64,000 nucleotides of DNA. Source: Apricaphanius iberus. Taxonomy: Eukaryota > Chordata > Actinopteri > Cyprinodontiformes > Aphaniidae. Positions 1-11,434 of the stretch are shown piece after piece. A program made the position numbers and the translations under genes. Position 1 is the stretch's first letter. Each line of letters begins with the position of its first letter. The notes beneath the pieces are model-generated. The model was not told where the DNA came from and did not search any database. It saw only the letters and a program-made list of their open reading frames with translations. Where the stretch lies: the NCBI GenBank assembly GCA_028564705.1, contig JAPXFQ010000840.1, positions 62,001-126,000 on the forward strand, in the 5' to 3' direction.

Positions 1-1050
1 CAAAAATGTAAATCTTTAAAGTTTCATACAATAATAATTTTAGATTAAACACTTTTATTGTGCGACTGTATTGCTGAAGGAAACTTGGGTGAGCCTAGGA
101 CCTGCCAATCAAGCTGTGGACGGAGCTAGCCTGCTGCATCTACACAAGTGAGGAATATATGGAGCTCTTATGGAGCTCTTTAGTGCATGATTGTTGTAAA
201 GCTGTATGGTAAACCTCAAGTCCTCGATTTTTCCCTCAGAGATCTTGTGTATATTTATTGAGATCAACTTGTTTAATTGTCAAACAAAGGTCCAGACCAG
301 GAAACAGAGTCATAGGTTGTTTCTCTGTGTCAAGGCGCCTCGCTTATGAGGACACTGTCCTTTGTTGGTCAAAGAAAACTGTTAAATGAAACAGACTTGC
401 TTCACGTGACCACAGCTACCCGCTGATGCACTCTGTTTACATCCCACCCATCGTAGTAGCATGGTAGCGTAGTAACATTCCTTCAGCCATGGACCTGGAA
501 ATATATAACAATCAATTTTGTTTTTTTTAACTGTGTATAGTTAGTGCCAACCATATATAACTGCTTTGGATCTAATAAAAATAAAATAAACATCTTAGAT
601 ATAAACTGAAAATTTGCCCCCGAAGTAGCTGCTGCTACTGCGCTGTATATTGGGAAATTTTTGACCGAGGGAAGGCATCAAGGAACCTCCCATGTCTTTG
701 TTCAGTTAGCTAGATGGCAGACAAATGGAGGACAGATGCCTTGGTAGTACATGGGCCTTGGCGGTCCCTGATGACGTATCTCCTAGGCAACCGGGGCGGG
801 ACCCAGGCTTCAAGGCGAGGTTCTTTGGCATTGAGAAACACCCATAGTTTAACCCACCTCTCTGGAGCTTCTGTACTGTTACTCACTTAATACCCCATTG
901 AGACAGTGTCTTGCCCCACAGCCAAAATCTAATGGATTAAAAATAATAACCTAACAAAAGCAAATTAGAAAATTTCAGTAAGATAAATGACGTTGATGAA
1001 ACAAACAAAAAATAAATAATAATAAACTATTAGATGTGGTTTATTGAACA
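1..1050. other. Unassigned AT-rich DNA
   Basis: No coding region, RNA gene or recognisable repeat is seen in this stretch. Only short chance open frames are present. Confidence 0.4.
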
Positions 1051-1059
1051 TAAGTTCCC

Positions 1060-1690
1060 TCTCCAAAAATACATTTTTTAGTAATTGTGTAGATATGTGA
1101 TAATAAGATTGATTTGTTTTATCTATCAGAAACCTAGCTGTAACAGGAGGATTACTAGGCGAGGAAGAGTGGTTGCAACTATCTTTCATTTAGATTTAAT
1201 AATTTATCCCAGACAATTAAATAGCTACACTGCTATTGAACATTGTATCCTTAGTTTGCCTAACCCAAGTTGAAAAACATTAAAATCACTTTTTTGTGGT
1301 TTTGTATTGTTCACCAGACCATTACTCTCAATTCTTGGATCAGATCTCAGATTCTTTATCTGATCTAGTATTAAATACTAATAAGGTTATTACAGCAGGG
1401 GATTTCAAATTTCATGTGTACACTAAAAAAGACTCAGTTGGCTATACTCAGAAGGTGCAGCACCTATGCACTTGGATTCAGCACACTTTGGACCTTGTAT
1501 TGAAATTGCATTGTGTGTGAGGAAATAGTACACATAACCTATTCCTGCCTGACACTTTTTTAATAACTTTTAAATTTACTTTATCTGACCTCTCCAAATC
1601 TGAAAGAAAATTCCACTACAGTAGAACTTTATCAGACAATGATGTAACAAGTTTTAAAGTATCTATTCATTTCTTACCTCCCTCAGTGTC
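1060..1690 (+). pseudogene. Decayed L2-type LINE endonuclease fragment
   Basis: Two short frames (1085-1273 and 1296-1520) match the endonuclease part of the intact LINE ORF2 found at about 50-53 kb in this same window. Shared stretches include a VVATIFH/GVATIFH block, a [10 protein letters not shown] block and a GDFKFHV version of the GDFNIHV catalytic block. The match continues weakly to about 1690 as a HYSRTLSDND-like string. It is on the opposite strand from the intact copy, contains frameshifts and stops, and has lost the reverse transcriptase. It is an old, dead copy of the same or a close L2/CR1 family. Confidence 0.75.
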
Positions 1691-1699
1691 TCAGAAAAA

Positions 1700-3250
1700 C
1701 GCATTGGTAGGGGGTATTTTATCTCTAATTTTTGAGAAATTGATGGTCCGGATCATAACATTACTTCCTGAGTGTCTGGTATAAAGCGGTGTAGCCCCCT
1801 TAAAAAAGAAGGTAATCAGCCATAGCCACAGGTGCCAAACGTACAGAGTCATAGCTCTGTTGTGGTAACTATCTTCTTTCAGTGGTTGACTTTATGGGAT
1901 TCTTCATAAATACATTTCTATTATCCACAGTTATGATTATATCCTTGATTGGCAAACATCTTAGGAATCTCAAGACTCAAAGCCTTCCAAATATAGATAA
2001 CACAGTATGTATATGTACATTGATGGGGTATCCAGAAAAAAGTTAGATTTGACGCGCAGGTACACAACATCCTGCCAAACGGACATGGTGTGTGCATTGT
2101 ACACTATTAACGCGGTATAAAATTAAGGTATAAATGTCATGTCAATAAAAAAGTAAAAATTGCTACCAATAATTTCCAAGATTGGATGTTAATGCAAATA
2201 TTGACCGATGTCTTTAGGCCGATAATATCAGACATTCTTTGTCAAAATTGTCTTACGGTCTCTAACGTTGTTTTACATGTTAGTCAAAAAAACCTCGAAT
2301 ATCAATATTTTTAATTTTAAACAGACGCATACCTCGAATATCAATTTTTTTATTTTAAACAGACACGTACGACTAAGCTAGTTTCAGGGAGTTACTGAAC
2401 AGCTTTAGTGTTTAATAAGATGACTTGTTTAAACATGTTGAGTTTACCCCCCCCCCCCCCCCAGAATTATTATTATTTTTTACATATGCCTCCTTTATTT
2501 CCTATAAGAAGCTATCTTTTTAGTTGAAGAAAAATGTTAAATTCAAAGTCTGCCAGAGGTAGGAATATTTTGGGCTGAACTGTGTCTGGCATAGGAGATC
2601 AAACTTTGAAAGCAGTTGGGAACTGAAACCATGGGAGACTAAATTAAATGATTAAAAAATCTGACTGTTCTCAGTACAGGATTCTTATGACTTCAGCTAT
2701 ATTACGCCACAGAGGATTTGGAGATAAATTCTGGAAGATGGAGGGAACCAAAGCAATTGGGTCAGACTAAAAGATCATATTACTTGTCTTCATTACAACT
2801 TTCTTAATATTCTAAAGCCGAGTAAATATAGCCTGGCCTAAAATGAAAGGAGTTCAAGCTAATCTGCAAAAGGAAGAAATTAAAACATGAACATTTAATC
2901 TCTTAATTTCTGAGGGATAGAGAGATGATTCCATTTCAGGTACAGACCCAACATCTAGCAGATATTCCTTTGCACTTCAGGTAATAATTGGTTACAGCTC
3001 CCTGCAGATTATCTCCAGGTTAAATTATTTGAAACTAAGAATTAAACACGGCATAACTAGAAAAGACATGAAAAGTACCACCATTTTTCTTCAGAAAAGT
3101 AGTTTTAATCCTTATAAAGGGGAGTAAATTGGATTGGAATTTGAGTAACTGCTCCTTCAAAGGTGCCTTTGTACATTACAAAAAAAATGAAAACAAAAGA
3201 ATGTATACTAAAACATACACATATTGATACGTACAGGGATATACATATAT
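1700..3250. other. Unassigned AT-rich DNA
   Basis: No gene is recognised. The stretch holds a short tandem duplication near 2292-2368 and a run of 16 C at 2447-2462, and is otherwise unremarkable. Confidence 0.4.
2292..2368. repeat. Two-copy 39-bp tandem duplication
   Basis: The unit beginning ACCTCGAATATCAAT and ending AAACAGACGCAT is followed directly by a slightly diverged second copy that starts ACCTCGAATATCAAT and ends AAACAGACACGTA. Confidence 0.8.
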
Positions 3251-3466
3251 GCGTGTACACACACAGGGCTTTCCACAAGCGCCGGCTGCCGGCTATATAG
3301 CCGACTACTCAATGAAGTCTAGCCGGCTACTAATTTATGACCAGGATGTCATTCCGTGCAATGCTGTGCACGACGTTAGCACGCCCATCGTATTTTCCCT
3401 TTCATACTTCAGCATGAGTCCCGCTGTGACACGGCTCTATGTGAACTGGGTTAGCTTTCAAACTCC

Positions 3467-3703
3467 GCCTGTGGCTCAGTGGTAGAGTAGTTGGCTTGCA
3501 ATCGGAGGGTCGTAGGTTCAATTCCATCTTTCTCCACCCCTGGGCAAGGCACTTAACCCCAAAACTTGTACATTGTCCTACCGAGCCATGTTGGCTATTG
3601 GTGTATGAAAGTGAGTGTGAATGGGTGAATGTGGCTTCAATGTAAAGCGCTTTGAGTGGTCAGTAGTGACTAGAAAAGTGCTATATAAGTTCAGTCCATT
3701 TAT
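3467..3703 (+). mobile_element. tRNA-derived SINE with L2-like tail
   Basis: The head carries pol III promoter boxes: an A box TGGCTCAGTGGT at 3472-3483 and a B box GGTTCAATTCC at 3515-3525. The middle has CTGGGCAAGGCACTTAACCC, common in fish tRNA SINEs. The 3' part (AATGTAAAGCGCTTTGAG, then AAGTGCTATATAAG and CAGTCCATTTA) resembles L2-type LINE 3' ends, which supplies the usual mobilising partner. It lies inside the outer hAT element. It is not a tRNA gene because the cloverleaf arms are not kept. Confidence 0.8.
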
Positions 3704-3843
3704 TGATCTGGCCACTGAAGTGCTTGCAGCCGCCAGAGCAGCGCTCCCAGTCACATAATGGTAGTAGTTGTGATAATAATACTAATAATTATTAGTAATC
3801 TTCTCCTTTTCATGGTTTCTTCCTGCCCAGAGGTGTGAGAAAG

Positions 3844-3909
3844 ATGCCACCAAAAAGAAAATCCAATCAGCAGACTCTGGAAGGCTTCTTAAAGAAGAAA
3901 AGTGGTCAG
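3844..3909 (+). pseudogene. hAT transposase N-terminal remnant
   Basis: The ATG at 3844 opens a short basic peptide, MPPKRKSNQQTLEGFLKKKS, of the kind seen at the N-terminus of hAT/ZMYM-like transposases. A possible splice donor (GTCAGT) follows. A second acidic reading at 4069-4155 (starting MDSDPEWEDSD, then a stop) may be a C-terminal exon. Everything between, including the catalytic core, is missing. Confidence 0.5.
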
Positions 3910-4330
3910 TTTAAGTGCTTCAGACTAGTATTAAGATTCTGTATTCATCCTAAAAGGGACATTCATTGTTCAAATCAAACATTTTCAGATTTTTTTATTT
4001 TAATGGTGGCCTTTTAATGTACACCTAAAAGTGTTATAGTGTAGCTGCTGCAATATTTTGAGTTGGGCATGGACTCTGATCCTGAATGGGAAGATAGTGA
4101 CACAGTGAAGTTGATTAAAGAGCAGAATGGAGATATGAAACCATTAAGTTTATAATTTATGTTGGAAACGTCTTTTACTTAAGAGTATTTTTATTTTATT
4201 TGTATACATATTCTGTTGTTTACGACAAAGTTAATAAATGCACATGAATATCGTGCTGTTACTTACATTTACATTATATGGTCAGCCCCCTCAGCTGGCT
4301 ACTTTGATATTATTGCTGGCTAGTCTGTGT

Positions 4331-5040
4331 TAGATGGTGACACGGGAATCAATTGTCGCTCCCGTCCCGATCCCATAAAAATACTCCCGTCACGTCCCGA
4401 TCACGTGACAGCCCCACAAAAAAAATCTTGTCCCGAAAAAATCCTGAGAAAGACTGCCGTCCCGACCCGAATCCCATAGATTAGTAATTTACCTCCTATG
4501 TTGCTCGCTCCCCCCGCCCCCCTTTAAACCATAGCGTAGCACAGTATCAAAAATCATCTATTTAGCTTTATCCACCGTCTTTAACCATATCCTGCATTCT
4601 CGTTGTTTGGCCACCTTACCACGTCATGAATGGACTCGACTCGTCTGACTACCAAACTATTAAGATACACGCATTTTCAGTCGGATATCATATGCTTACC
4701 AGTTTATCCAGGTGGTGTAGCAACAACGTAGCAGTTTCAGTTTTGGTGCGTGCAGTGTAGTAGACCCGATGGAATTGCATTTTGCAGCGGAGTTAATAAC
4801 CACACACATTGGCACCGCATCGCAGCGTCATTTTTTAAAGCTAATTCCCTGATATCTGACAAGATAAATGTAAAAAAAAATGTTTTTTTAAATGATCATT
4901 TCCGGTTTCCCGTCCGATCCCGTGGATTATTTCCTGTCCCGTCCTGATCCCGTTACCAACAGTGAAATTGACTCCCGTCCCGAGGGAATCCTGCAGGAAT
5001 CATGTGAACCGTGGAAATGCCGAAAAATTGTCACCCTCTG
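4331..5040. mobile_element. Nonautonomous hAT element with 8-bp target duplication
   Basis: The element is bounded by TAGATGGTGACA at the left and by TGTCACCCTCTG at the right; read on the opposite strand the right end is CAGAGGGTGACA, a 10/12 match. The 8 bases on each side are identical: GTCTGTGT at 4323-4330 and again at 5041-5048. An 8-bp duplication with CAG-type ends is the hAT signature. The interior repeats the motif CCCGTCCCGATCCC in both halves and has no transposase. It interrupts the right end of the outer element at 3264-5065. Confidence 0.85.
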
Positions 5041-5073
5041 GTCTGTGTGTATGTGGAAAGCCCTGCACACACG

Positions 5074-5117
5074 CATACATACATACATACATACATACAT
5101 ACATACATACATACATA
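5074..5117. repeat. (CATA)n microsatellite
   Basis: Eleven CATA units lie just outside the outer hAT right end. The left flank of that element is also CA/TA-rich, so the hAT probably jumped into an older simple repeat. Confidence 0.95.
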
Positions 5118-5890
5118 ATTAGAGCTACATATCTAAAATGCAGTAAAATAGTGTGAATGAAAAGTATAAAAACAGAGAAACGATAAAAGTAATTGTAATA
5201 ACAATAACAGGTGCAATAAAGGAAGCTACAAGCCATTTTTACTTAATTAGATTATATTAAGGACTGGCTTAATTCACACAAAAGAGGGTAAATGCTGAGG
5301 TTTTGTTACATTGTGAAAACACATTGTGAAAAAAACACTTCTAAAGGAGATCTGTCAGTGACTTCTTAGAACAAAAGGATAGAAATTCAAGCCCACAAGA
5401 CAATAAATGCCTGTGACAGCATGCAAGATTCACGACTCAGTTGACTGGGGTGAAATCCCTCATTTCAAAGAGGTTTCAAGACAAGGGATACATTGCATAT
5501 TGCCCGTTTCCATTCCACAAATTCTGGGCTATTTCTGGAATTAGGGAAGGTAATGGGAAATTTATCCTGCCTCAGTCGTCTCAGTTGTTGTGTCTCCATA
5601 CAAAATTGGCCCTCTGAGGAATTTGCTAAGACATCAGCATATTGTGACTGTTTCGGCAGTGAGTGGCATTACTGATTGGCGCCAAAATGCGCCCACAGCA
5701 GCAAAGAATAACTCGCTGCCTCCTAATTCTCTTTCCCGCTAGGAAGCCGGATGACGGCACGCCTCTGAGGATGCGAGTTAACCTGTGGACTGGCATACCC
5801 GCCCATCCCTCCTTGACGTGTCATTGTTTATGTCTGAATATGTGCTTAAATGTGTTTTAGGTGTGTTTTTTTTCTATTACCTGTATTTTG
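5118..5890. other. Unassigned DNA
   Basis: No gene is seen. A possible terminal repeat of a MITE-like unit, CCCGTTTCCA near 5503, has an inverted partner TGGAAACGGG near 6524-6533, but no target duplication supports it. Confidence 0.3.
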
Positions 5891-5899
5891 AGTCTTGAC

Positions 5900-6146
5900 T
5901 AATGATCAAAAAACGGATGAGCGTTATTTTTTCCCTCACCATGGACCCTCTCCCTCCCTGCTGTGTATCTGTTCCTATCTGCATACATGGGAGCGCTGAT
6001 CTTGCGGCTGCATGCCCTTCAGTGACCTGGATCTGTTGTTGTTTTTTTTGTCTGTTGTTTGTAATGATCTTGGACAGGTTGTACTGTAAACTATAAATTC
6101 CTTGTATGTCTCATACTTGGCCATTAAAGCTGATTCTGATTCTGAG
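5900..6146 (+). mobile_element. LINE 3' end with TGATTC tail
   Basis: The run CTTGTATGTCTCATACTTGG followed by CCATTAAAGCTGATTCTGATTCTGAG is a typical teleost LINE 3' terminus with a short tandem tail. Upstream DNA to about 5900 is probably its 3' untranslated region, but no coding part is left. Confidence 0.45.
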
Positions 6147-6149
6147 ATT

Positions 6150-6830
6150 GGCAACGGATGCAGTGATGGATGTGGTGTCCCTGTTTGCTCTGTTGTTATA
6201 CCCAGCGCTGATCAGTCCACATTAGACAGCTTTTATTTTCTTTCATTTCCATTCTGTTTCACTAGCAATGCTTGCAATTGTACAAATACTGGTTTCGACG
6301 ACATCTGCTGATATACTTTCCCACTAAGTAACAACCAATCAGCATGACTTAACCACAAGTCCCGCCCAGCAACTCTACCGGGACATTTCTGTGTAAATTC
6401 TGCAACGCTGTTACTTGTTTGGTTGCTGAATGTCCAGGAAAGTGGTTCTTTTGGACCAGCCTGATGAAATGGAGACACTAGCTTTCTGTGAAAGCCTGGT
6501 AAAATTACCTCAAAGCTCTGATAGTGGAAACGGGCCTTTAGAATGTATTAGTATAGCTTTGGTTCCGAGAGATGGTGAATTCAACAGTGTGACTCGATTC
6601 ACCCTTAAGTTGCAAATAAAAACTTCAGTTTTTACTTAGACCGAGTACCTGAGGACTTGAGGCTTGACTGGACTTAAAAATGTATTTAAGGGATTAAAAG
6701 GAAGCCAGTATACAGACTGGAGCCACTGTGCACGTTTTACTGCGAAATATGAGCTTGATCATTAACCAAGTGACATTTGTGGATTATGATAGAATGCTAA
6801 TGGCTCATAATTAGTTATGAGCTACAAAAA
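6150..6830. other. Unassigned DNA
   Basis: No gene or clear repeat is seen, apart from the possible MITE end near 6524-6533. Confidence 0.3.
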
Positions 6831-6833
6831 CGT

Positions 6834-6878
6834 GATTTCCCTCTGGGATCAATAAAGTATTTTTGAATTGAATTGAAA
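6834..6878 (+). mobile_element. Solo LINE 3' tail
   Basis: GATTTCCCTCTGGGATCAAT and AAAGTATTTTTGAATTGAAT form the 3' end of the same LINE family as the minus-strand copy whose tail is at 7992. It ends in the (TTGAA)n-type repeat and the rest of the element is missing. Confidence 0.65.
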
Positions 6879-6879
6879 T

Positions 6880-7980
6880 AACAATCTGTTCATGTTGGCT
6901 GAGCTTTATAATAATATCCAGATGAATGTATCTTCAAAGGAACAATGTATTAATTGACTTAGGATCATTTAGGAAAAGAACATAGAGCATAAATGACTAT
7001 TTTTATTCCTAATAGGCAAAATATAACATGATCAATTTAAGTAGTATGAAACAGCCTTTTTTATGTTGGAGTAAATGGTAAAATATTAATACAATTGTTT
7101 AGCGAAACAAAATATTTTAAAAATAATTATGAAATATTCATGTAAGAATTTAGGCCTTAGGATAAACCGTCCAGGTTTGAATTTCTAACCTACAGTGAAT
7201 CAGGTTTAGAAGTGCACTGTCAAGTATGTTTATTGCTTGATCTGGAGTTAGGGTGAGAGACATGAGACTTGACTTGGGGGGAAAAAAATCACTTTAGTCC
7301 CCAAAAAAATTGAAGAAAATCTTTCAAATCAAGACTTAAACTTACGGTTTACCGTTTCTACTATTGCACACCCTGGAATTCTCATTTTTACTTTGTCTTT
7401 GGTTTTACTTTGTATTCTATACATATCATTGGCTTTGATTCTCCTTATTATTTTTTTATTTTTAGAATAGAGATTAATGCATTTTTATGTAGCTCAGTGA
7501 TCAAAGACAGGTTCAATGAATGGTGGTGTATGACTAATGTTGTACGGTGGCACAAATTTAATGAGATTTCTCACCAAGATTTGCAAACGTAGAGCAGGCA
7601 GCCTATTTAAAAGTCTCTTTGAAGAGACAATTGCAAAGTAAAAGTGAGTTTCAAAGAACAGGGATCCATATTTTAATGCAAAATAGCGATAGGTAAAATG
7701 ACCATGAAATCACAGTAATGTTTGAGTAAAGAATTATGGATTTGGGGATCAGTAAGTTACAAAAATATCCACTATGTTGAACCTCTATATAAAGTTTCAT
7801 TTAGCTTTTAAGACTGAGCAGTTAAAAACAGCAGTTAAAAACAAGCTAAACAAGCAGTGAACTTACTACGTTTGTCATTGATATTTTCTATTGCAGATTA
7901 AAGTACAGACAAGCAAAGTTTTGTTTTGGGAAAAAAACAAAGTCTGCTGACTTAATTCACTAAGGGATTGCAGAGATTTT
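6880..7980. other. Unassigned AT-rich DNA
   Basis: No coding region or named repeat is recognised. Open frames are short and have no family features. Confidence 0.4.
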
Positions 7981-7991
7981 GTACCTTTCAC

Positions 7992-8990
7992 TTCAATTCA
8001 ATTCAAAAATACTTTATTAATCCCAGAGGAAAACAAAGTGTTGTTGTAGCTCCTAACTCATTCACTCCTCAGAGAGTTGTTATAGATCATGATGGCTATG
8101 GGGAGAAAAGATTTCTTGTAGCGGTCTGTGTTGCAGTGAAATTGAAGAAGCCTCTGACTGAAGACACTATTACTGTAGGATATTCTCATGAAGAGGATGC
8201 TCAGGGTTGTCCATATCTTTTTCATTTTATGAAGAATCCCTTTTTGCATCATCACCTCCAGTTGTTCCATAGTTGTCCCCAGAACAGAACCAGCCTTCCT
8301 TATCAGGTTGTTGAGCCTTTTTAAGTCCCTGGCTCTGGTGCTGCTACCCCAACAGATGATGGACGAAGAGATAACACTCTCCACAACAGACTTGTAGAAG
8401 ATTTTTCTGCATCTTGCTGTAAACCTTGAAGGACCTTAACTTCCTCAAAAAGTCCAGTCAGTTATATCTCTTATTGAAGACAGCTTCAGTTCTTCTCCCA
8501 TGATGGAAAGTCTTTGACTTAACCCTGTTTATTCTGAAATCTACAATCATCTCCTTTGTTCACATTCAAGGTAAGACGATTGTTTCCACAATATGCCACA
8601 AAGCGCTCCACCAGCTCTCTGTATTAAGCTTCTTCTCCATGTCTCATACACCAGACAATTGCAGAGACGTCTGAGTATTTCTGCAGATGAGTGGTCTCTG
8701 TCTTATATTGGATGTCGGAGATGTACAGAGTAAAAAGGAATGGTCCCTGCCATGATGGCCCCACTGTCATGGCATTGGTGTCCTCTCGATGTGCTTAGCA
8801 AAGAGTTATCCCATTTGTGGACTCAAAACAACCCCCAGGGCTTCTTCAGCTTCCTGTGACCATTGTCTAACAGTTTTCTGATGCATGTTGCGTCTGAACA
8901 GGTGGTTTATATTCTGAGCAGAGAAAGACAAGATAGTGATCTCATTGCATGAGGGATGAGTATGAGGGATTGCTGTGGTTGGAGTCTGCA
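7992..8990 (-). pseudogene. Decayed LINE reverse transcriptase C-terminal region and 3' tail
   Basis: On the minus strand, 8384-8058 reads CWGSSTRARDLKRLNNLIRK, then further on RYKKSFLPIAIMIYN, the usual C-terminal region of jockey/CR1/L2-superfamily LINEs of fish. Decayed reverse-transcriptase text continues upstream to about 8800 (for example EMIVDFRIN-like). 8806-8991 (VRQWSQEAEEAL) comes from the region before the RT core, so an internal deletion joins the two. The 3' end, CTGGGATTAATAAAGTATTT then TTGAATTGAATTGAA, is at 7992-8035. Confidence 0.7.
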
Positions 8991-9049
8991 TGTCCTGGGC
9001 ACAACCTCACATCAATGACTCAACGCAATCTGCTGGGATTCCTAACATT

Positions 9050-9168
9050 GAAAACTTTTAACTGATTGGAATATTTGTATAATTGTATTGAAATGACTTT
9101 TCTTGGAAATTACCTTGAGATTACATCTGTTGTGAATTGCCGCTATGTAAATAAACTGAATTGAATTG
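9050..9168 (+). mobile_element. L2-type LINE 3' end
   Basis: The run ACCTTGAGATTACATCTGTTG, read to TATGTAAATAAACTGAATTG, matches the 3' terminus of the intact L2 element at 48.9-54.2 kb, including its TTGAATTG tail. The copy is extremely 5' truncated. Confidence 0.8.
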
Positions 9169-9590
9169 TCCCAGAGGAGGTCTTGGTTTGGACATATAAG
9201 CATCCTCTACATTTGCATAAAATAAATCCAAGGTCTTTTTTTCTCTTGTGGTGCTGCTGAGAAAGTGATGAAATGTTGGAAGTGTAGAAGAGAGTGAGGC
9301 ATGATTAAAATCACCTGATATTGCCACAAATGCATTGGGGTGCTGGGTCTGTAACTTAGCGACAAAAGAACTGATGGAATCACATGCATTGTCGGTCATG
9401 GCTGAAGGTGGAATGTAAACAACTGCCAAAATAACACTGGTGAACTCTCTGGGTGAATAATATGGATGTAAACTCACTGCCAAAAGTTCAATATCTGGGC
9501 TGCAGAGACGGCATTTAACAGTAACGTGTGCATGACGCCATCTGTTTTTACAAAACATCTGCTACTCCACCTCCAAATAGGTCTATTTTT
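9169..9590 (-). pseudogene. LINE endonuclease domain fragment
   Basis: The frame from 9558 reads a partial apurinic-type endonuclease: LAVSLHPYYSPREF, VVYIPPSA, AISGDFNHASL (the GDFN catalytic block) and KKTLDLFYANVEDAY, then PPLG. Both ends are lost, and the last 20 or so residues of the open frame run into the neighbouring L2 tail and are not part of the protein. It differs clearly from the L2 endonuclease at 50-53 kb, so it belongs to another jockey/CR1-like fish LINE family. Confidence 0.75.
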
Positions 9591-9599
9591 GCCACAAAT

Positions 9600-11060
9600 A
9601 AATAAGCATAATTATTTGGTTCAATAGTTAATAAAATGTATTATTTAGATGGAAATTACCAAGTCAGGACATCATCCTGAAGTTCAGAAAATAATAAGAA
9701 TAGCCAAATAATTAAGTCTCAGTTAATATTTATGAATACCTGCCTGATAAGGCTGAGGTACTACACGTGTATATGGAAATACAACCAACAACTTTCCAAA
9801 ACACAAGATTTTATTAACAAAAAGAAGTCCACCTTCCAGTAAAAAACATTTTTTTATCAACAATCTCTAATAAAACTGATTACTAAAAGTAAAACAGTAA
9901 ACATGTAACAATATGCAAAGAGGTATAAACAATAACCAGTAAATTGATAGTAATGTCACTGTATCTATATCTGTATCAGTATCTGTTAACCCATATGAAT
10001 TATCTGTATCTGTATTCGGACTGGGCGGGACCTAATCCAGAAGAGTGGGGGGCTGAACCCGGAAGTGGGTCAGGTTATCTTGAAATGGCTGGGGCTTTAA
10101 CCGCTGTGTGTTTTTAAGCATGCAATTGATATGGGCTGATCATATTTTTTTTATATTTATTGCTGATTAGAAAACTATTTATGTAACATCAGAATTGATC
10201 TTCAGATCAAAGGTTTTGATTAAAAACAAAAATATACAGAACAAGTTTTGAAACAATGAATACAACACTTGCGGTTGAAATTATGAAGTAAAATGTAATG
10301 AAAAGAGTTTTCATCACAACAAAACTTTAATTTTTTAACTTTCATTTTTTTATGATCAGTGTGATTTTTTTGGGGGTTCTTTTTTATTGTTATTTTTTTT
10401 ATTTCCACACCAGGTATGTGTGTATAGCTAATTAATTTGTAATATAGTTTTATACCACAACTACCTTGATTTATTTTATAAAATAAATAACATTTGATGT
10501 TACAGTCCCAGACCCACCCTGGGCCCTTTTAGCCCCTCTTTATTAACCTTCTGGATATGCCCCTGCTCAGCAGCACCTAACATTTAGGAATAATCACTTA
10601 TTACTCATTCTAAAAATTTGTAGGAGTCTGTGTCAGAAGAGAGTAAGAAAGTATTTTTTTCTCACTTTGGTCGCAGCGCAGCATTAAGTCTGCTGATGAT
10701 GCTGTAACTTTGTTTTCTGCTGGATCAGCACGATAGCTGTGCTCTTGTGCCAAAAGCACTGGAAAAAAAACTAACTAGACTTCTGTTAGTCGCATAAAGA
10801 CTGCTCTGAAAACTTACGGCATGCTGCTGCAGCCTATGTCACTAATTACAGCTGATTGTTTTTTTCTCATGGGACATAATCAAGTAGGTGATGTATTTTG
10901 GATTCAAAACGGCGAACGTCGCCAACAGGTGATGATTTTTCATGATTGGAATGAGGAAACTGTACCCCATAGCACCTTCCTTGGCAAAATGCAAATGTAA
11001 CATGTTTTATTCTCCATCCCTCTCATAAGAAACAGGGAGTGTTTATGAAAGGTGTTTATG
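9600..11060. other. Unassigned DNA with TATCTG-rich patch
   Basis: No gene is seen. Near 9958-10018 the motif TATCTGTATC is repeated irregularly. A similar TATTTGTATCTG patch lies at 60836-60885, which may mean both belong to one old DNA-transposon family. This is inference only. Confidence 0.35.
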
Positions 11061-11069
11061 AGTGGCTCC

Positions 11070-11434
11070 AAGCACAGACTAAGATGGCATTCCAGTGGCG
11101 GAACGTTCTCCACGTCCTGCTACCAGCTTCTGCATCAGTTCTGTTGCTCTTTCTGTGTCTCTGTTGCCTTCTCCAAACCACAGACGGTCTCGGCAGATGA
11201 CCGTTTATGCTGAGCCTGGTTCTGCTGGAGGTTTCTTCATGTTAAAAGGGAGATTTTCATCTCCACTGTCGCTTCATGCTTGCTCAGTGTGAGGGATTGC
11301 TGAGAATTCACAATGCAATCTTCTGTGGTTCTGTAATTCATAAATTAAACATTGTATTGTAATAAATCTTCTTGTAAAGTGCCTTGGGATGACATATGTT
11401 GTGACACGGCGCTATATAAATAAACTGAATTGAA
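11070..11434 (+). mobile_element. L2-type LINE 3' UTR fragment
   Basis: The sequence aligns along its length with the 3' UTR of the intact minus-strand L2 at 48,885-49,270: GAACGTTCTCCACGTCCTGC, GCTCTTTCTGTGTCTCTGTT, AGACGGTCTCGGCAGATGAC, AGGTTTCTTCATGTTAAAAG and the CTATATAAATAAACTGAATT tail are all there. It is a 5'-truncated insertion. The short open frame 11095-11292 within it is not a gene. Confidence 0.85.

Larger units (their letters stand above)
3264..5065 (+). mobile_element. hAT-type DNA transposon, internally deleted, with nested insertions
   Basis: The left end reads CAGGGCTTTCCACA and the right end, on the opposite strand, reads the same 14 bases, so these are terminal inverted repeats of hAT type (CAGGG-like start). 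The 8 bases outside each end are TACACACA and CACACACG, a 6/8 match in a CA-rich target, so the target duplication is plausible but not clean. Inside are GC-rich GCCGGC subterminal motifs, a short transposase-like N-terminus (3844-3909), a SINE (3467-3703) and a younger hAT element (4331-5040) sitting close to the right end. About 1.1 kb remains once the insertions are removed, so the transposase is mostly lost. Confidence 0.75.

Noticed and set aside
3467..3540. A tRNA gene
   Set aside because: A and B boxes are present, but the cloverleaf is not kept and a SINE body with L2 tail follows.
4927..5236. Open frames rich in repeated MYVC or HTYI units
   Set aside because: They are translations of the (CATA)n microsatellite.
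5503..6533. A MITE bounded by CCCGTTTCCA / TGGAAACGGG
   Set aside because: The ends match only about 10 bases and no target duplication is present.
9121..9168. C-terminal 15-20 residues of the endonuclease frame at 9121-9558
   Set aside because: They are encoded by the neighbouring L2 3' tail, not by the endonuclease element.
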